Source: Cristatella mucedo (taxonomy: Eukaryota; Bryozoa; Phylactolaemata; Cristatellidae). Taken from it: 64,000 nucleotides of DNA. The stretch spans positions 5,366,001 to 5,430,000 of the forward strand of contig WPIO01000025.1 of assembly GCA_009760855.2 (NCBI GenBank). Reading direction: 5' to 3'. Positions 58,260-64,000 of this stretch are shown piece by piece. The notes beneath the pieces are model-generated. The model was not told where the DNA came from, did not search any database, and worked only from the letters and a program-made list of their open reading frames with translations. A program made the position numbers and the translations under genes. Within the stretch, counting starts at the first letter, position 1. Each line of letters opens with the position of its first letter.

Positions 58260-61200
58260 CTGCTAATCTTGACAGTAAAAACAGGCCCATGTCACCCAAA
58301 AGCAAAAAACGAATGCCAATATCAACAGTAGCTCAAGCTAGTCGAGATGTAAATGAAAAATTCCTCGACTGATTGAGTAATTTGTTTCCACATAGGCATG
58401 TGACCCATACCTGCTGAATGTATAATCGCTCTTAGCCCATCTTTCACCGGGACATATGATGAGTTGAAGCTGTTTGCATGCGGCAGCTCTTATATTTATG
58501 GCATCATTCGCCCCAGTCTAATTACATCTGTCCAGTTGCCCACTCAACTTTGTCGTCTGCTAAGAGTGTTGCTGCTATAATTTTGCAGTCGCTTTGAACG
58601 CGCAACGAGGTAACTACCGTATCGACGATGGCGAAGAATGTGACGCTGGTGTAACTGGTGACTGCTGCTGCTCCTCTGACTTCCGGCTTCGGTTCGGCCC
58701 ACGGTCGTGCAGGCAAGTATGGCCACGGAGAAGTGGCTTGGACCAGGCAGTAGTATACTGACTGCACGTTTTTTCGTTTGGAATACAGCATCGGGAGCAC
58801 CACTGCTGTTCTGTTCCGATCGCCAAGTATAGGCTTCTTGGCACAACTAGCTGTTCCATTCCTCTGCATAAAGACCGTTGGCGACAGAAGCTTTAGCGCT
58901 GCAGGTCCTAGCCTGTGGAACTCGCTTCCACAGTTCTTATGCAACGACAACTGCTCTTCATCTGCCGACTATGGCTCATCCTTTTCAGCGGTCCTGAGCT
59001 GCTACTTCCATGCTACTCACCACCTCAACTGGTCTCCTGACTCTGCTATGCTTCCTACCTTCTCTTTGTTGCGTGAGGTCAAGTTCGTTGGCTACCGAAT
59101 GTGTAACGAAAGCTGCTTAGGCTGTGAGTACACTATACAAAACTCTCCTGTGTAACACCCACGTAGTCTTTATGGCTTTGTGGAGTTAAAGATGCAGATT
59201 ACACACCATTACCAATGTTTACAGTTGTGCCCGGCAAAATGGTTCACATGATTGTTTCGTTCGTATGGCAGTGTGGCAAGCCTGACTGATTAATTCATTT
59301 GGATTGCTCGATGACAGTGCCTCAGTATCTGCATTAATGTGGCCTTCTTTTGGGGGTGGAGAGAGAATAATCTTGAAATATAGCTTCACCCGAAGATCGG
59401 TTGAGACGACCATAGCTCACAATGCTGTCGCTGGTGCTGCAGCAACTGCAACAGCTTGGTCTGCTCACTTGCATTTTAGCGAGAAAAACAGTGAGTGCTG
59501 CAAGAATTGCTCGGTACGTGAAGCCGAGGGTACAGTGTGCCGACTGTCGTCTGACATGCACTGCCTAGCATGGGCCACTTGCGACGGTGTGCACACGTCC
59601 TGCCCGGTCACCTACAAAGCAGTGGGAACACAGTGCTTCCCGAGCGGGTATGTGACTGCTCGCTTGAGCGCGAGTTGTGTGCCAGGCAAGTAATACGACA
59701 CACGTAGTACTAGGTCATGCTAAACAGGCGTGCATCTTTTTTTGTTGCTGTACGACTTTGTATTGGGTGTAGGAATGCTTACAATTTAGTTTGCAATTAA
59801 CTACCCTCGAGTTGTAGTAGATTACTCACACCAAATGCTGACCGAGCAGGTTTTGTGCTTTGTTAGCTCTGCCACATCTATCGTTGTTTTCAATCGCTCC
59901 AGTAGGATTTCGTGATTATCGGTATTAAACATACTTCATAAATTGAGCAAGGCCACGGCAGTGACATTACTATCATTGTGGCTGTTCAAAATAAGGTTGA
60001 TCACATTAAAGAGAGCAGTTTTAATGGAGTGGTGTTGCTTAAATCCCGACTGATATTTTCTTAAAATTCATTCTTTTTAACGTATTGTTCCATAAGCTGC
60101 TGAGCGACAATCTTTTCGAGAATCGTGGACCAAAGAGAAGACGGGAGACTAGGCGATAGTTTTTGCTAGAATCTCTTAATCCAACCCAGTCTTTTTAAGT
60201 TTTGGACAAACTATAGCTGGTTTGAAAAGACTTTAAACAGTCTCTTTATGCAACGACTCATTTAAAACCTGTGTTATTGCTGGGCTAAGTTTGGCGGCCT
60301 GTGCCTTCTAAATAGAAGACAGTATACATAGTTAAAGTTATTAGAGAAGCAACGCAAAGGTAAGAAAACTAGATTATGCATGTCCTGCATATAAAGACTA
60401 GCCAAGGATAGCCTTACGTGAATGCTGCGAACATTGGCAAGGTGGCCAGCTTATTCAACAGGGTTTGAGAGGTTCTCGTAATTTGCTGAGATCTTGTTAA
60501 CTCCTGCAGCATGTGCCATTGCTGTAACCTGCTACACTTTTTAGACTCGGTCGATGCCAGTCACATCAGTCACCTTCTGTGGCTCAGACTCAGGATGAGG
60601 TGTCATGCACACCGATGTGTGAAGTAATCGGCCTCAGAAGCTGCTTATGCAGCGAAGGTAAGTGCTCATATTTTTTTACAGCTTCGATCATCGTCCCTGC
60701 AAGCGTCTAACAGCCCTGCATAGGTGCCATCATCTCCACTACTTTGTTGTTGTTGTTGGGAACTGAAGATGGAAAGAGGAGGCTGTATAGACCCACGTGA
60801 TTAAATGTGATCTAATAAGGCAGCATGAGCTTTGATCTTTCACACCAAACTGTGGATGCAACAGCATTCCAGCTGACGATCTTGCTAGATCATGCTAGCG
60901 TAGTAAGTAACTTCTGCACGCCAACAGCTGTGACCCTTCAACATATACAACATGCACTCTCGTGCTGGATTGCGCACTCAGGTGACTAGAACTCAAATAC
61001 TGCATCTTACTCTGCTCTACAATCTACTTATCTTTTCTAAATCCGGATATAACGAAGAGGACACAGACTGGAATTATGCTCACATAACGTTGCACAGAAT
61101 GTGCCCATTTGTGAAGGCAAACCCAGAGTGTAGCCAGAAGTTGCATAATCCTGACCTTGACAAGGCGACCAATCATAAGGTGGCTGAAGAGCAATGCTAT

Positions 61201-63936
61201 CTCTTCACGGTCGATCTTGGCTTTGCTAGCATCCGTGAGATATGTCTAGTACCTTCATGATTCTCCCCCTTCCCCCGAGCTCGAGCTGGGGAGGAACACT
61301 TTGCTTGATATTGGATACTGCAACCCTCCTGCCAAGTGCTTAGTGGCAAAATGCATACTGTTTGTCAACCAATGGCTGCTGTTTGGAAATTCCTCTGATG
61401 CCTTAAAGTTTTAAGCCAAGTCCATGACTAAAAAAAAACCTTTAAAATAGAACTTGACCAAAAACACAACGATCATAATGATGCTAGGTTTCCTGTGAAT
61501 ACAGGTGACGTCTGAGTCTTGTATCACTGCTGGCAACTTGTAGGTACAGCCCCAATGCAGAAGGCATGCCGGAAGCGTTGGAACATGGCCGCAATGAATA
61601 ACCTCTAAAATTTGAGATATAAAGTCCATATCCATAGCTTCGAGAAGTCCCCTGACCGGGAAAGAGGGCGTCCAGAGCCAGCCGTGACGTACAGCAACTC
61701 TCCTGCAGCTCAAATTTGAGGCACAACTCAGCTCAGTTGTAAAAGCATAATTGACTGCATATTATATAGCTTCGGCTTTTATGCTGCCTAATAATGGATC
61801 ATCACATAACAGGTTCCAAGTTTTTACAATTCAGGAACCACAAATAATAAATATCTTGGGAGTGATATTTTGGCTGACTTAGCTGGCCGCCGTTTTAGTA
61901 GACAAGTCGATTGGACAGCAACAGAGGATGAGAGGCATACAGAGTCAGTCTTGGTGTACAACAAGTACCACTGAACTGCTGACTGGTGCAAAGGCTCGAG
62001 AGCACAACTGACTGAATACCATACGACTTCAGCCTTTATGCTGCCCAGCCATTGATTATCACATTAGGAATCACTAGCCATTATAAATCAGGAGCCGTGA
62101 GTAACATTTAGTCAGTCAAAATCTGGCTTATCTAGCACACTACTGTTTGAGATCACATCCCTCTATCATATGCCATTCCTAAGGTATTGGTGGCCTTGAC
62201 TTACTTTCTGGAGGCGTGATAATGGGTGTCAGTTGTGGCAGTGGGAGAGAAAGTGCAGTGATGACCCCATTGTAAATACATTACTGGACCACGATAGCCT
62301 AGTAGGTAAGGAACTTACTCTTAACGATCGAGGTCGTGGGTTCTAATCCTGCTGTGGGTGATTCTTTATTGGCAACTGCAAGCTATGGGGATAGCTGCCG
62401 CTCTTCTACCTCTGTACAAATGATGCTGATAAATCAGCTAAGATATGAAGCTGTTGCTTAAATGAAGTTGCAGGTGGTTATCTAGGTGAAGGCAATTGAC
62501 GGTTTGTCACTGCATACAGATGCATTTCTCTGAAGAATCACATCGATAGCTAACGTTTGCGTTATGTTATCTTCTTGCAATCGATACGTGTGAGTATGTA
62601 CCACGACAATACATGCACATGCAAAGATGCATATTGAGACTACGCTAGGTTTTTCTTTGTAAATTTCCACAGAAAATATTTCATTTTCAAAGGCTTGCTG
62701 AGCAACTTAATTTTGCCTAGTTCTTTCCTGAGTGCTGGATTTTATATGTTTCGATCATTGCTACGCATGTCATACACAATTGTTATGGCTCAGATTGAAG
62801 GACAGGTCCCGTGACAATACTACTTTCGACAGACATGGTTTGCATTCAGTTGATTAGCAAATTTTCGTGTAGCATGTCGATTCTTTGTTGAAATCATTCA
62901 CAGGCAGGGGCTCGAGTACTCGATTTTCAGATTTTTTAACGAAGGTAACTAGCTCCTATGCAAGCTCTGTCATGTAACCACGTGCATTTATCTGAACAGC
63001 TCAAGCGTGGTCTCACCTGCCGAACTGTACAAGCAGCTGATTTGTCGTCAGGAAAAGCACTCTCTTCTATGGCGGCCTATGAAACATGCAATCTCATTAA
63101 AATACCAGCTCTCGTTGGTGTGTACTCACCCTTAAACTCAGCAAAAAATATATGAATGCCCCATAACCAGGTCTGGTCCCACCCTCTCCCTCTCTCTGCG
63201 CACATCAGCCGAGGTCCACGGCAAGAGGCCAACAACCAAAGCAACCACGGTTTTTGGTCGAAATTAAAGTCGAGAGCTCACATGCGATGGCACGCGAGCA
63301 CCTAGGTGGGTTTCATCCAAACGTATATTTCCACGGATGCCACAGCGGGCCAGCATGCGACAGCTCTTCCAGGCAGTTGTGCCGGATCTCCAGCCTCTGC
63401 AAGCTGTTACTTAAAAGCCTCCTTAAACCGTCATCGCCATAAATCGCAATGGCCCATAAACTGGTAGCAGGAAGGCAGCATAGATACCATAGGCCCATAA
63501 CCTATGCCAAACACAACCATTAATCAGACACAGAAATTTAAGCTAAGCATACATACTTGTGCTACCTGGGTAAACTGAGCAGGCACTGGAATGAGGCACG
63601 ATTAAGTTGCTGTATTTATGCAAAGGAACTGAAAATGATCAGCCATCAATCACTGATATCACGAGATCGTTGGTTGACCATCCGGATATACTGCTGTTTT
63701 TTACAGGATCGAGTCGCTGCCAGTTGTGCTGTCAGATTCCTGCCGAGCAAGGAAGAAACTCGACATGTAAGGAATTAGAGTACTCGGTATACTCATCTCT
63801 CGTTCAAAAGTGTGGTGTCGGTGGAAATTATCACTGCAGGCTTAATGAGACAATTGGCTTCGAACCTTACGTGTGGGCCGGCACTATGCAGCTCCCGCCT
63901 GATACCCCATGTGCCATCGGTTACTGTGATGCTGAG
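41514..63936 (+). CDS. ADAM17-like: ADAM17-like metalloprotease gene 2 (15 exons recognised)
   Basis: Exons are 41,514-41,650; 43,430-43,518; 45,204-45,304; 45,687-45,751; 47,903-48,018; 48,273-48,359; 54,050-54,130; 54,681-54,885; 57,221-57,331; 57,669-57,781; 57,961-58,030; 58,589-58,712; 59,480-59,647; 60,545-60,657; 63,707-63,936. All phases match and the joined 603 codons have no stop. Order: prodomain, RQKR furin site, reprolysin-type zinc protease (HELGHNWGSHHD), disintegrin, membrane-proximal Cys-rich domain. ADAM17 (TACE) is a cell-surface sheddase releasing ectodomains of membrane proteins; that activity is inferred from family. Similarity favours ADAM17 over ADAM10 (FSNCS, CLVHLFT, ECCKNC, GRC...CTPMC). 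The signal peptide exon and the transmembrane/cytoplasmic exons are missing from what I can see; the latter should lie beyond 64,000. Introns hold LINE and SINE insertions. Confidence 0.85.
43430..43518 (+). CDS. ADAM17-like: ADAM17-like gene 2: prodomain exon
   Basis: The acceptor is CCGTTGCAG and the donor CTCGAG|GTGCGT; phase 1 in, phase 0 out. It encodes GEVSSHAQARWENGLLVAKV then EISKEAYYLE, aligning with the ADAM17 prodomain segment GE..S...A.I....V...I....A.Y.IE. It joins the previous exon at SGHVS-GEV as in the family. Confidence 0.78.
43580..43712. repeat. G-rich minisatellite (GGGCAGGG / GGGCTGGG)
   Basis: Repeated GGGCAGGG, GGGCTGGGG and GGACAGGGCAGGG blocks without a fixed period. 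Many closely spaced G runs on the + strand give quadruplex potential. It lies immediately upstream of the displaced exon-like piece at 43,728 and supplies a long Gly/Arg-rich frame that is not a gene. Confidence 0.85.
43728..43810 (+). pseudogene. Displaced exon copy resembling disintegrin exon end
   Basis: The frame ends TCPLVYSAAGTRCLPDG and then GG|GTGAGT. The real disintegrin exon at 59,480-59,647 ends SCPVTYKAVGTQCFPSG and GG|GTATGT, with the same final phase (2). It lies in the intron between two prodomain exons, so it is out of order. The 5' part of the exon is not recognisable; the G-rich repeat occupies its place. It may be a relic of another gene copy. Confidence 0.5.
44023..44087 (+). 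pseudogene. Displaced exon copy resembling Cys-rich-domain exon
   Basis: Phase 2 in, phase 1 out, reading MYCSQFCKVLGLLSCSCTDG before a GTGAGC donor. The real exon at 60,545-60,657 ends SCTPMCEVIGLRSCLCSEG before GTAAGT with identical phases. Nine of 19 aligned residues are identical, including all four cysteines. Together with 43,728-43,810 it forms a pair in the same order as in the gene. Confidence 0.5.
44210..44245. repeat. Poly-C tract
   Basis: Two C runs separated by TCACCT. Confidence 0.9.
44630..44706. repeat. Imperfect (AC)n microsatellite
   Basis: CACACA-rich stretch with many interruptions, within the intron between 43,518 and 45,204. Confidence 0.8.
44925..45007 (+). mobile_element. 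LINE-A tail only
   Basis: AATGTAAAGCGCCTAGAAAG, then TAAGTTCTCTGAGGGCG and (ATT)n; the last about 80 bases of LINE-A only. A SINE-1 begins immediately after. Confidence 0.75.
45008..45175 (+). mobile_element. SINE-1 copy
   Basis: AGCCGGGCGTGTGGTGGTGT (head), CGTCGTGGGCTCAAGCCCTG (B-box-like), GTAAAGCACCTGGATGGAGA (tail) and CATACAAATGAATTA are present. Confidence 0.75.
45204..45304 (+). CDS. ADAM17-like: ADAM17-like gene 2: prodomain exon
   Basis: The acceptor is strong (CTTTGCTTTGCAG). It encodes PLSRLMPQSGNQKILAYRRS then DLLSVPGGSMSRR; phase 0 in, phase 2 out at AA|GTAGGT. It aligns with the ADAM17 prodomain PLWRF...LVYKSEDI and follows YYLE of the previous exon exactly as expected. This shows that the exon-like pieces at 43,728 and 44,023 are not part of the prodomain. 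Confidence 0.75.
45530..45605 (+). mobile_element. Old LINE-A/SINE-1 tail
   Basis: ATGAATAGAAAGAGATTAAT, CTCCGAGGACACTATATAAA and an ATT-rich end form a diverged tail. Confidence 0.5.
45687..45751 (+). CDS. ADAM17-like: ADAM17-like gene 2: prodomain exon with conserved-type Cys
   Basis: The acceptor is GTCTTCTTTCAG and the donor GCAG|GTGCAA; phase 2 in, phase 1 out. It reads LHCGSKVHSNGSTHVDSRGKA. In human ADAM17 this place holds KVCGYLKV, so the Cys corresponds to the prodomain cysteine. It joins the next exon as ...KAARQKR, completing the cleavage site. Confidence 0.6.
45931..45968. repeat. 16-bp-arm hairpin
   Basis: GTTTGCCAAGATATCT, GTACGG loop, then AGATAGCTTGGCAAAC, with one mismatch. 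A partial extra copy of the left arm lies just upstream at 45,904. Confidence 0.8.
46650..46795 (+). mobile_element. SINE-2 copy
   Basis: AAGGTGTTCGATTCCTGTTG is B-box-like, followed by GGCAGTGCAGCTGCTGC and ATAAATGAGGCTTC near the end. More diverged than the 62-kb copy. Confidence 0.6.
47022..47375 (-). mobile_element. LINE-A 3' end, reverse
   Basis: (AATA)n, AAAGTGCCCTCAGAGAACTC and continuing to GGAAGTTCCAGGCTTTGGGA, the reverse of the LINE-A UTR and ORF end. Confidence 0.85.
47903..48018 (+). CDS. ADAM17-like: ADAM17-like gene 2: furin site and start of protease domain
   Basis: The acceptor is TTATTTCTGCAG and the donor ATG|GTATGT; phase 1 in, phase 0 out. With the previous G it reads ARQKRSAPARNTCGLLVIAD then YLFFRDIAANSETIAGNYM. 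RQKR is a dibasic furin-type cleavage site between prodomain and protease. NTC.L.V.AD..F matches the first strand of the ADAM17 catalytic domain. Confidence 0.85.
48157..48206. repeat. (ATGT)n microsatellite
   Basis: GTATGTATGTATTTATATGT type repeats in the short intron between 48,018 and 48,273. Confidence 0.85.
48273..48359 (+). CDS. ADAM17-like: ADAM17-like gene 2: protease-domain exon
   Basis: Phase 0 on both sides, acceptor CTCTTTTAG and donor AAG|GTAAGA. It reads IDIVSRVDKIYRKTHFSDYY then KNMGFSIKK, matching the ADAM17 helix IDRVDDIYRNT.W. Confidence 0.85.
49118..49184 (+). repeat. 33-bp direct duplication
   Basis: TTGAAAAAATATGTTTAATT and TGTATTG[TC]ACCG occur twice in immediate succession, adjoining the reversed SINE-1. 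Confidence 0.9.
49170..49316 (-). mobile_element. SINE-1 copy, reverse
   Basis: The - strand shows GGTTTGGCCCAGTGGTTAAG (A-box-like), CGTGGACTCGAGCCCC and the tail TTGCCTAAATAGAGATTAGG. Confidence 0.75.
51995..52072 (+). mobile_element. SINE-1 head fragment
   Basis: GCTGGTGTGGCCCAGCTGTT and AGGGTGCTCACCCCGACC are the tRNA-like head. LINE-B sequence replaces the tail at 52,072. Confidence 0.5.
52072..52870 (+). mobile_element. LINE-B, 5'-truncated copy
   Basis: The frame 52,075-52,653 gives the RT C-terminal region (AGLKGFALLIGDAVVRPSPR, ARNLGVVFDSCLNFKSFIQK). It ends at TGA where LINE-B would continue. The 3' end passes into TTACATTACATTAC. High similarity to the 21-kb copy. Confidence 0.88.
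54050..54130 (+). CDS. ADAM17-like: ADAM17-like gene 2: protease-domain exon
   Basis: Acceptor TTGTTACAG and donor ACT|GTATGT, phase 0 both sides. It reads ILIHTEWSAEYYHYNAERKW then TADELLT, equivalent to ADAM17 IRILKSP...HYN....DVKMLLE. Confidence 0.8.
54681..54885 (+). CDS. ADAM17-like: ADAM17-like gene 2: protease-domain exon
   Basis: Acceptor GTAATTTTTTTAG, phase 0 in, phase 1 out. NDYCLVHLFTANSQLSGVLG then YASIADQSTYNGICSQ matches ADAM17 VCLAHLFT...GTLGLAYVG...GGVCPK. The text continues SEPSYFRFCVDSLHPLCAIK, with two cysteines in a place that has none in human ADAM17. Two donors fit in phase: after 54,885 (AAAAG|GTGGAG) or after 54,906 (AACTG|GTAGGC). Confidence 0.8.
55379..55407. repeat. 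Perfect 14-bp inverted repeat
   Basis: CACCCTCTTCCTCT, one base, then AGAGGAAGAGGGTG. It is intronic. Confidence 0.9.
55523..55599. repeat. (AC)n microsatellite
   Basis: Pure AC run of about 77 bases. Confidence 0.95.
55790..55950 (-). mobile_element. Old LINE-A 3' fragment, reverse
   Basis: GTGACGTCAGTCGGGAGTGA, GTTCGAGGCTTTGTGAGCAT and GGTCTCCTAAGGGTTTGA are the reverse of the LINE-A ORF end. Confidence 0.6.
56748..56897 (-). mobile_element. SINE-1 copy, reverse
   Basis: The - strand reads AGCCGAGCTGGTTTGATCCA, CGTGGGCTGGAGCCCCG and GAAGCACCTGAATAGAGATT, very close to the copy at 31,601-31,748. Confidence 0.8.
57221..57331 (+). CDS. ADAM17-like: ADAM17-like gene 2: protease-domain exon ending in HELG
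   Basis: The acceptor is CCACCACCAG (alternative TGATAG before 57,206, same phase); the donor is strong, CTCG|GTAAGC. NNTGFSTVFIGSNSRLLASQ then VEALLAHELG matches ADAM17 LNSGLTST...KEADLVTTHELG. It carries the first zinc-binding His and the catalytic Glu. The last codon Gly is split by the intron. Confidence 0.85.
57669..57781 (+). CDS. ADAM17-like: ADAM17-like gene 2: zinc-site and Met-turn exon
   Basis: The acceptor is GTCGTGACAG; phase 1 in, phase 0 out, with a weak GTGTGT donor. It completes HELGHNWGSHHD, the adamalysin zinc motif with three histidines, then NGTYLMSEYTPDQPEPNNH, where YLM is the Met-turn region. All catalytic residues are intact, so an active protease is expected. Confidence 0.88.
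57961..58030 (+). CDS. ADAM17-like: ADAM17-like gene 2: end of protease domain
   Basis: Acceptor TGGATTGTAG and donor GAAG|GTACTG; phase 0 in, phase 1 out. It reads RFSNCSTKQIDSHLERCADQ then SFE. FSNCS is shared with ADAM17 (ADAM10 has FSLCS). Confidence 0.87.
58217..58257. repeat. (CT)n microsatellite
   Basis: Pure CT run, intronic. Confidence 0.95.
58589..58712 (+). CDS. ADAM17-like: ADAM17-like gene 2: disintegrin exon 1, followed by a GC donor
   Basis: The acceptor is TTTTGCAG; phase 1 in, phase 2 out. It reads VALNAQRGNYRIDDGEECDA then GVTGDCCCSSDFRLRFGPRSC. DDGEECD.G...CC is the disintegrin start. The family's Cys before GN is Arg here. The only donor that keeps phase and homology is CAG|GCAAGT, a GC-AG intron, giving RSCSEKNSECCKNC across the junction as in ADAM17. 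Confidence 0.82.
58842..59215 (+). mobile_element. LINE-B 3' end in the GC-AG intron
   Basis: CTAGCTGTTCCATTCCTCTG to TTGTGGAGTTAAAGATGCAG matches the last 370 bases of LINE-B. Confidence 0.85.
59480..59647 (+). CDS. ADAM17-like: ADAM17-like gene 2: disintegrin exon 2
   Basis: Acceptor TTGCATTTTAG and donor GCGG|GTATGT; phase 2 in, phase 2 out. EKNSECCKNCSVREAEGTVC, then CLAWATCDGVHTSCPVTYKA and VGTQCFPSG, follow the Cys spacing of ADAM17 (SPCCKNC...CKGVSYCTG....CP...TVC). The disintegrin domain takes part in substrate and integrin contacts in the family. Confidence 0.87.
59900..60345 (-). mobile_element. LINE-B 5' RT fragment, reverse, decayed
   Basis: The - strand reads PAITQVLNESLHK, AIVCPKLKKTGLD, HHSIKTALFNVINLILNSHN and FNTDNHEILLERLK, the start of the LINE-B RT including motif A (compare 21,490-21,650). 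Stops and frameshifts are present. It inserted in the intron between 59,647 and 60,545. Confidence 0.75.
60545..60657 (+). CDS. ADAM17-like: ADAM17-like gene 2: membrane-proximal Cys-rich exon 1
   Basis: The acceptor is CTACACTTTTTAG and the donor GAAG|GTAAGT; phase 2 in, phase 1 out. LGRCQSHQSPSVAQTQDEVS then CTPMCEVIGLRSCLCSE corresponds to ADAM17 LGKCKDGKCIPFCE...ESCAC. It has about ten extra residues between GRC and CTPMC. Confidence 0.85.
60658..63706. other. Intron of ADAM17-like gene 2
   Basis: It carries the SINE-2 at 62,285. Open frames at 60,952-61,260 (102 codons) and 61,411-61,713 on the - strand have no recognised domain. Confidence 0.55.
62285..62445 (+). mobile_element. SINE-2 copy, best preserved
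   Basis: ACGATAGCCTAGTAGGTAAG (A-box side), GGTCGTGGGTTCTAATCCTG (B box) and then CTCTGTACAAATGATGCTGA and TAAATCAGCTAA. It is the reference copy for the family in this window. Confidence 0.75.
63707..63936 (+). CDS. ADAM17-like: ADAM17-like gene 2: membrane-proximal Cys-rich exon 2 (last in window)
   Basis: The acceptor is TTTTTTACAG and the donor GAG|GTAAGG; phase 1 in, phase 0 out. It reads SSRCQLCCQIPAEQGRNSTC, then KELEYSVYSSLVQKCGVGGN and so on to GFEPYVWAGTMQLPPDTPCA and IGYCDAE. It matches ADAM17 SCKVCC...PYV...L..G.PCTVGFCD. About 30 residues between QLCC and FEPYV are extra relative to human ADAM17 and bring three cysteines and two N-glycosylation sequons (NST, NET). The stalk, transmembrane and cytoplasmic exons should follow beyond the window end. 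Confidence 0.87.
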
Positions 63937-64000
63937 GTAAGGGGCGTATACCGTGGCATGCAGCATTGCAATTGCATAGCTTTCTTTGCTATAAAAGAAC

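Noticed and set aside
62285-62360. A functional tRNA gene
   Set aside because: A- and B-box-like motifs are present but it continues into the SINE-2 body and tail and no tRNA cloverleaf is complete; the same holds for SINE-1 heads.

Overview
The window is nuclear DNA of a multicellular animal, probably an invertebrate; I cannot fix the lineage. The evidence is split genes with GT-AG introns, 5'-truncated LINE retrotransposons, two families of tRNA-headed SINEs, a Ty3/gypsy remnant, microsatellites and satellite-like arrays. No bacterial gene layout, CRISPR array or operon is visible.

The host genes are ADAM metalloproteases closest to ADAM17 (TACE), all on the + strand. At 1.4-3.05 kb lie the transmembrane exon and first cytoplasmic exon of an upstream ADAM17-like gene, whose extracellular part is outside the window. 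From 41,514 to 63,936 lie fifteen exons of a second ADAM17-like gene. They cover the prodomain, furin site, zinc-metalloprotease domain (HExxHxxGxxHD split across an intron), disintegrin domain and membrane-proximal Cys-rich domain. Every exon junction keeps phase and the joined frame is open for 603 codons. Its first exon(s) and its transmembrane/cytoplasmic exons were not found or lie outside the window. The two genes are head-to-tail. Two further exon-like pieces (43,728-43,810 and 44,023-44,087) resembling the disintegrin/Cys-rich exons sit out of order inside a prodomain intron.

The remainder is mostly repeats. LINE-A and LINE-B are L2/CR1-like non-LTR elements, both with RT domains; the longest copies are 37.35-39.96 kb (LINE-A) and 21.43-22.9 kb (LINE-B). 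SINE-1 shares the 3' tail of LINE-A and SINE-2 has a different tail. A decayed Ty3/gypsy pol gene on the - strand (8.5-12.1 kb) is interrupted by about 1.4 kb of foreign sequence carrying a 159-bp tandem repeat. A solo LTR with a 4-bp target duplication is at 7,673-8,045. A roughly 170-bp degenerate tandem repeat occurs as an inverted array at 5.7-6.6 kb and a longer array at 25.8-28.15 kb that resumes at 28.64-29.05 kb after a LINE-B insertion. Simple repeats include (GT)n at 33.2-33.4 kb, (CT)n and (AC)n. A near-perfect 59-bp-arm hairpin is at 35.85-35.97 kb.

The most notable items are the tandem ADAM17-like genes with displaced exon copies in an intron, a GC-AG intron in the disintegrin region, a lost disintegrin cysteine, the SINE-1/LINE-A tail sharing and the nucleosome-length satellite.
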